This document shows positions 63,193 through 64,000 of a stretch of 64,000 nt of DNA, one piece after another. The notes under the pieces were generated by a model. It searched no databases. It had not been told where the DNA came from and worked only from the letters and a program-made list of their open reading frames with translations. A program made the position numbers and the translations under genes. Every line of letters begins with the position of its first letter. Position 1 is the stretch's first letter. This stretch comes from G965279335 sp965279285 (GTDB taxonomy: Bacteria > Pseudomonadota > Gammaproteobacteria > DSM-16500), in NCBI GenBank assembly GCA_965279285.1, contig OZ257148.1:1426001-1490000 (forward strand), written 5' to 3'.

Positions 63193-63344
63193 GTAACTAT
63201 TCAGCGATGAGCGCGCGTGTGAGTGCGATATTTAAAATACCGCTCCAAGCGAAACATCCCTGTTTTATGCTTGCCATCCATGGCAAGCAAGTCGCTTTAT
63301 TTTAAATATCGCACTCACACGCGCGCTCATCGCTGAATAGTTAC
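63193..63344. repeat. Palindromic miniature element, family A copy 3
   Basis: Perfect 47-nt arms (63193-63239, 63298-63344) flank the conserved core. They start GTAACTATTCAGCGATGAG. The rest of the gap to 63576 contains no gene that I recognise. Confidence 0.92.
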
Positions 63345-63576
63345 ACTTCTTCCATTATAGCAGAAGTCAATTTAAAGAGGTAAGTTTGAGGAGGGGCTTG
63401 ATATGCTGTTGAATAGTTATTTTAGTGCTAGTGTAATTTTTATCAACATCATGAATATACAGTCTTTTTGAAAGGCGGCACTCTTCCAGTGCAGGCCTGG
63501 CTTCATAATAGAGCTGATCTAGACTATACTATTATAAATAAGATAAAAACTATTACATACAAGGGGAGAGCTGGCC

Positions 63577-63952
63577 ATGGGTCCACGTGATAATAAAATT
63601 GATTATGCAAGTATAAATACGGCGTTGGCTAATTTTAAAAGATTTGTTGATAATTTAATGCGGGCTGATAATCTTGATCGTGATCTGCGTGTAAAACTTC
63701 ATGATGCTAGACGAATACTGATTATGGTGTTGAGAGTGGGCAAATAATATTAGATACTCAGATGTACAGAGGAGGTATTGTCACTGAAGCAGCAACGATG
63801 AAATATCATGAAAAAATTCTAGTCATATTTCCTGATTATAATCCTACAGCTAAAAAAATATTTCTCAAGCTACAACAGCAGCGCAGGCTGATGTAAAAAC
63901 GGCTCCAGGTGAGCATAATCTTACCCAGACACAGATTTTTGCTAAAAAATAG
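63577..63952 (+). pseudogene. Decayed small gene at right edge
   Basis: A 56-codon ORF (63577-63747) starts with a GGGGAG ribosome site and contains LANFKRFVDNL and RVKLHDARRILIMV. The same coding character continues in a second frame (MYRGGIVTEAATMKYHEKILVIFPDYN split across about 63762-63840), then in a third (SQATTAAQADVK to TAG at 63950-63952). At least two frameshifts are needed, so it looks like a dying gene of about 120 codons. No family was recognised. Confidence 0.45.
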
Positions 63953-64000
63953 TTTTATTTTTGTTAAAGCGGGTCTATAGCAATTGATTTTACAGCGCTG

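Overview
This is an AT-rich window from a Gram-negative bacterium. I infer a gammaproteobacterium, most likely a host-associated or intracellular member of the Legionellales/Coxiella-like group. The inference rests on an O-antigen/capsule locus with a Wzm/Wzt exporter, Skp, TonB and L,D-transpeptidase envelope genes, very large effector-like proteins, several toxin-antitoxin remnants, and heavy littering with hairpin repeats. No tRNA, rRNA or CRISPR array was seen.

Layout. 1-7.1 kb: the 3' part of a giant gene encoding a NACHT-type P-loop NTPase with a candidate C-terminal cysteine-protease Cys/His pair. 7.4-11.1 kb: a small duplicated-domain protein, a HigBA-like toxin-antitoxin pair, a complete IS256-family element and an orphan MqsA antitoxin. 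11.1-26.2 kb, minus strand: a compact polysaccharide operon read from wzm/wzt through hddA (heptose-7-phosphate kinase), a DegT-fold enzyme with His-His at the lysine position, two NDP-sugar epimerases, an SDR, a GT2, two phytanoyl-type dioxygenases, a methyltransferase, a large putative transferase and two membrane proteins. 26.4-28.5 kb: BrnTA, a VapB-like antitoxin with a frameshifted VapC remnant, and a Fic enzyme with a striking twin-palindrome, probably leaderless promoter. 29-34 kb: a 1205-aa effector-like protein and a dicarboxylate/amino-acid symporter. 34.3-49.4 kb: several GT4/GT2 glycosyltransferases, a polyprenyl-phosphate sugar transferase, rmlA(broken)-rmlC-rmlD-rmlB, galU, a GT-C-like membrane protein and ugd.

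49.6-55.2 kb: the most interesting system, a compact thiazole/oxazole-modified peptide (TOMM, streptolysin S-like) cluster. A 50-aa precursor with a Cys/Ser/Thr/Gly-rich core is encoded by a very short ORF at 49645-49797. It is followed by a SagB-type dehydrogenase, a SagC-like leader-binding/E1-like protein, a YcaO cyclodehydratase ending in PxPxP, and two CPBP membrane proteases. No dedicated exporter is visible.

55.4-64 kb: housekeeping and envelope genes (Dps, CysZ-like, YhbY, a DUF1259 protein, a 17-kDa-antigen-like protein, L,D-transpeptidase, Skp, TonB-like, TMEM43-like) and a decayed small gene at the right edge.

Across the window sit palindromic miniature repeats that share the termini GTAACTATTCAGC but carry different interiors. 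In one family three copies have the same core but different 31-nt arms, and each copy's arms remain perfectly self-complementary.
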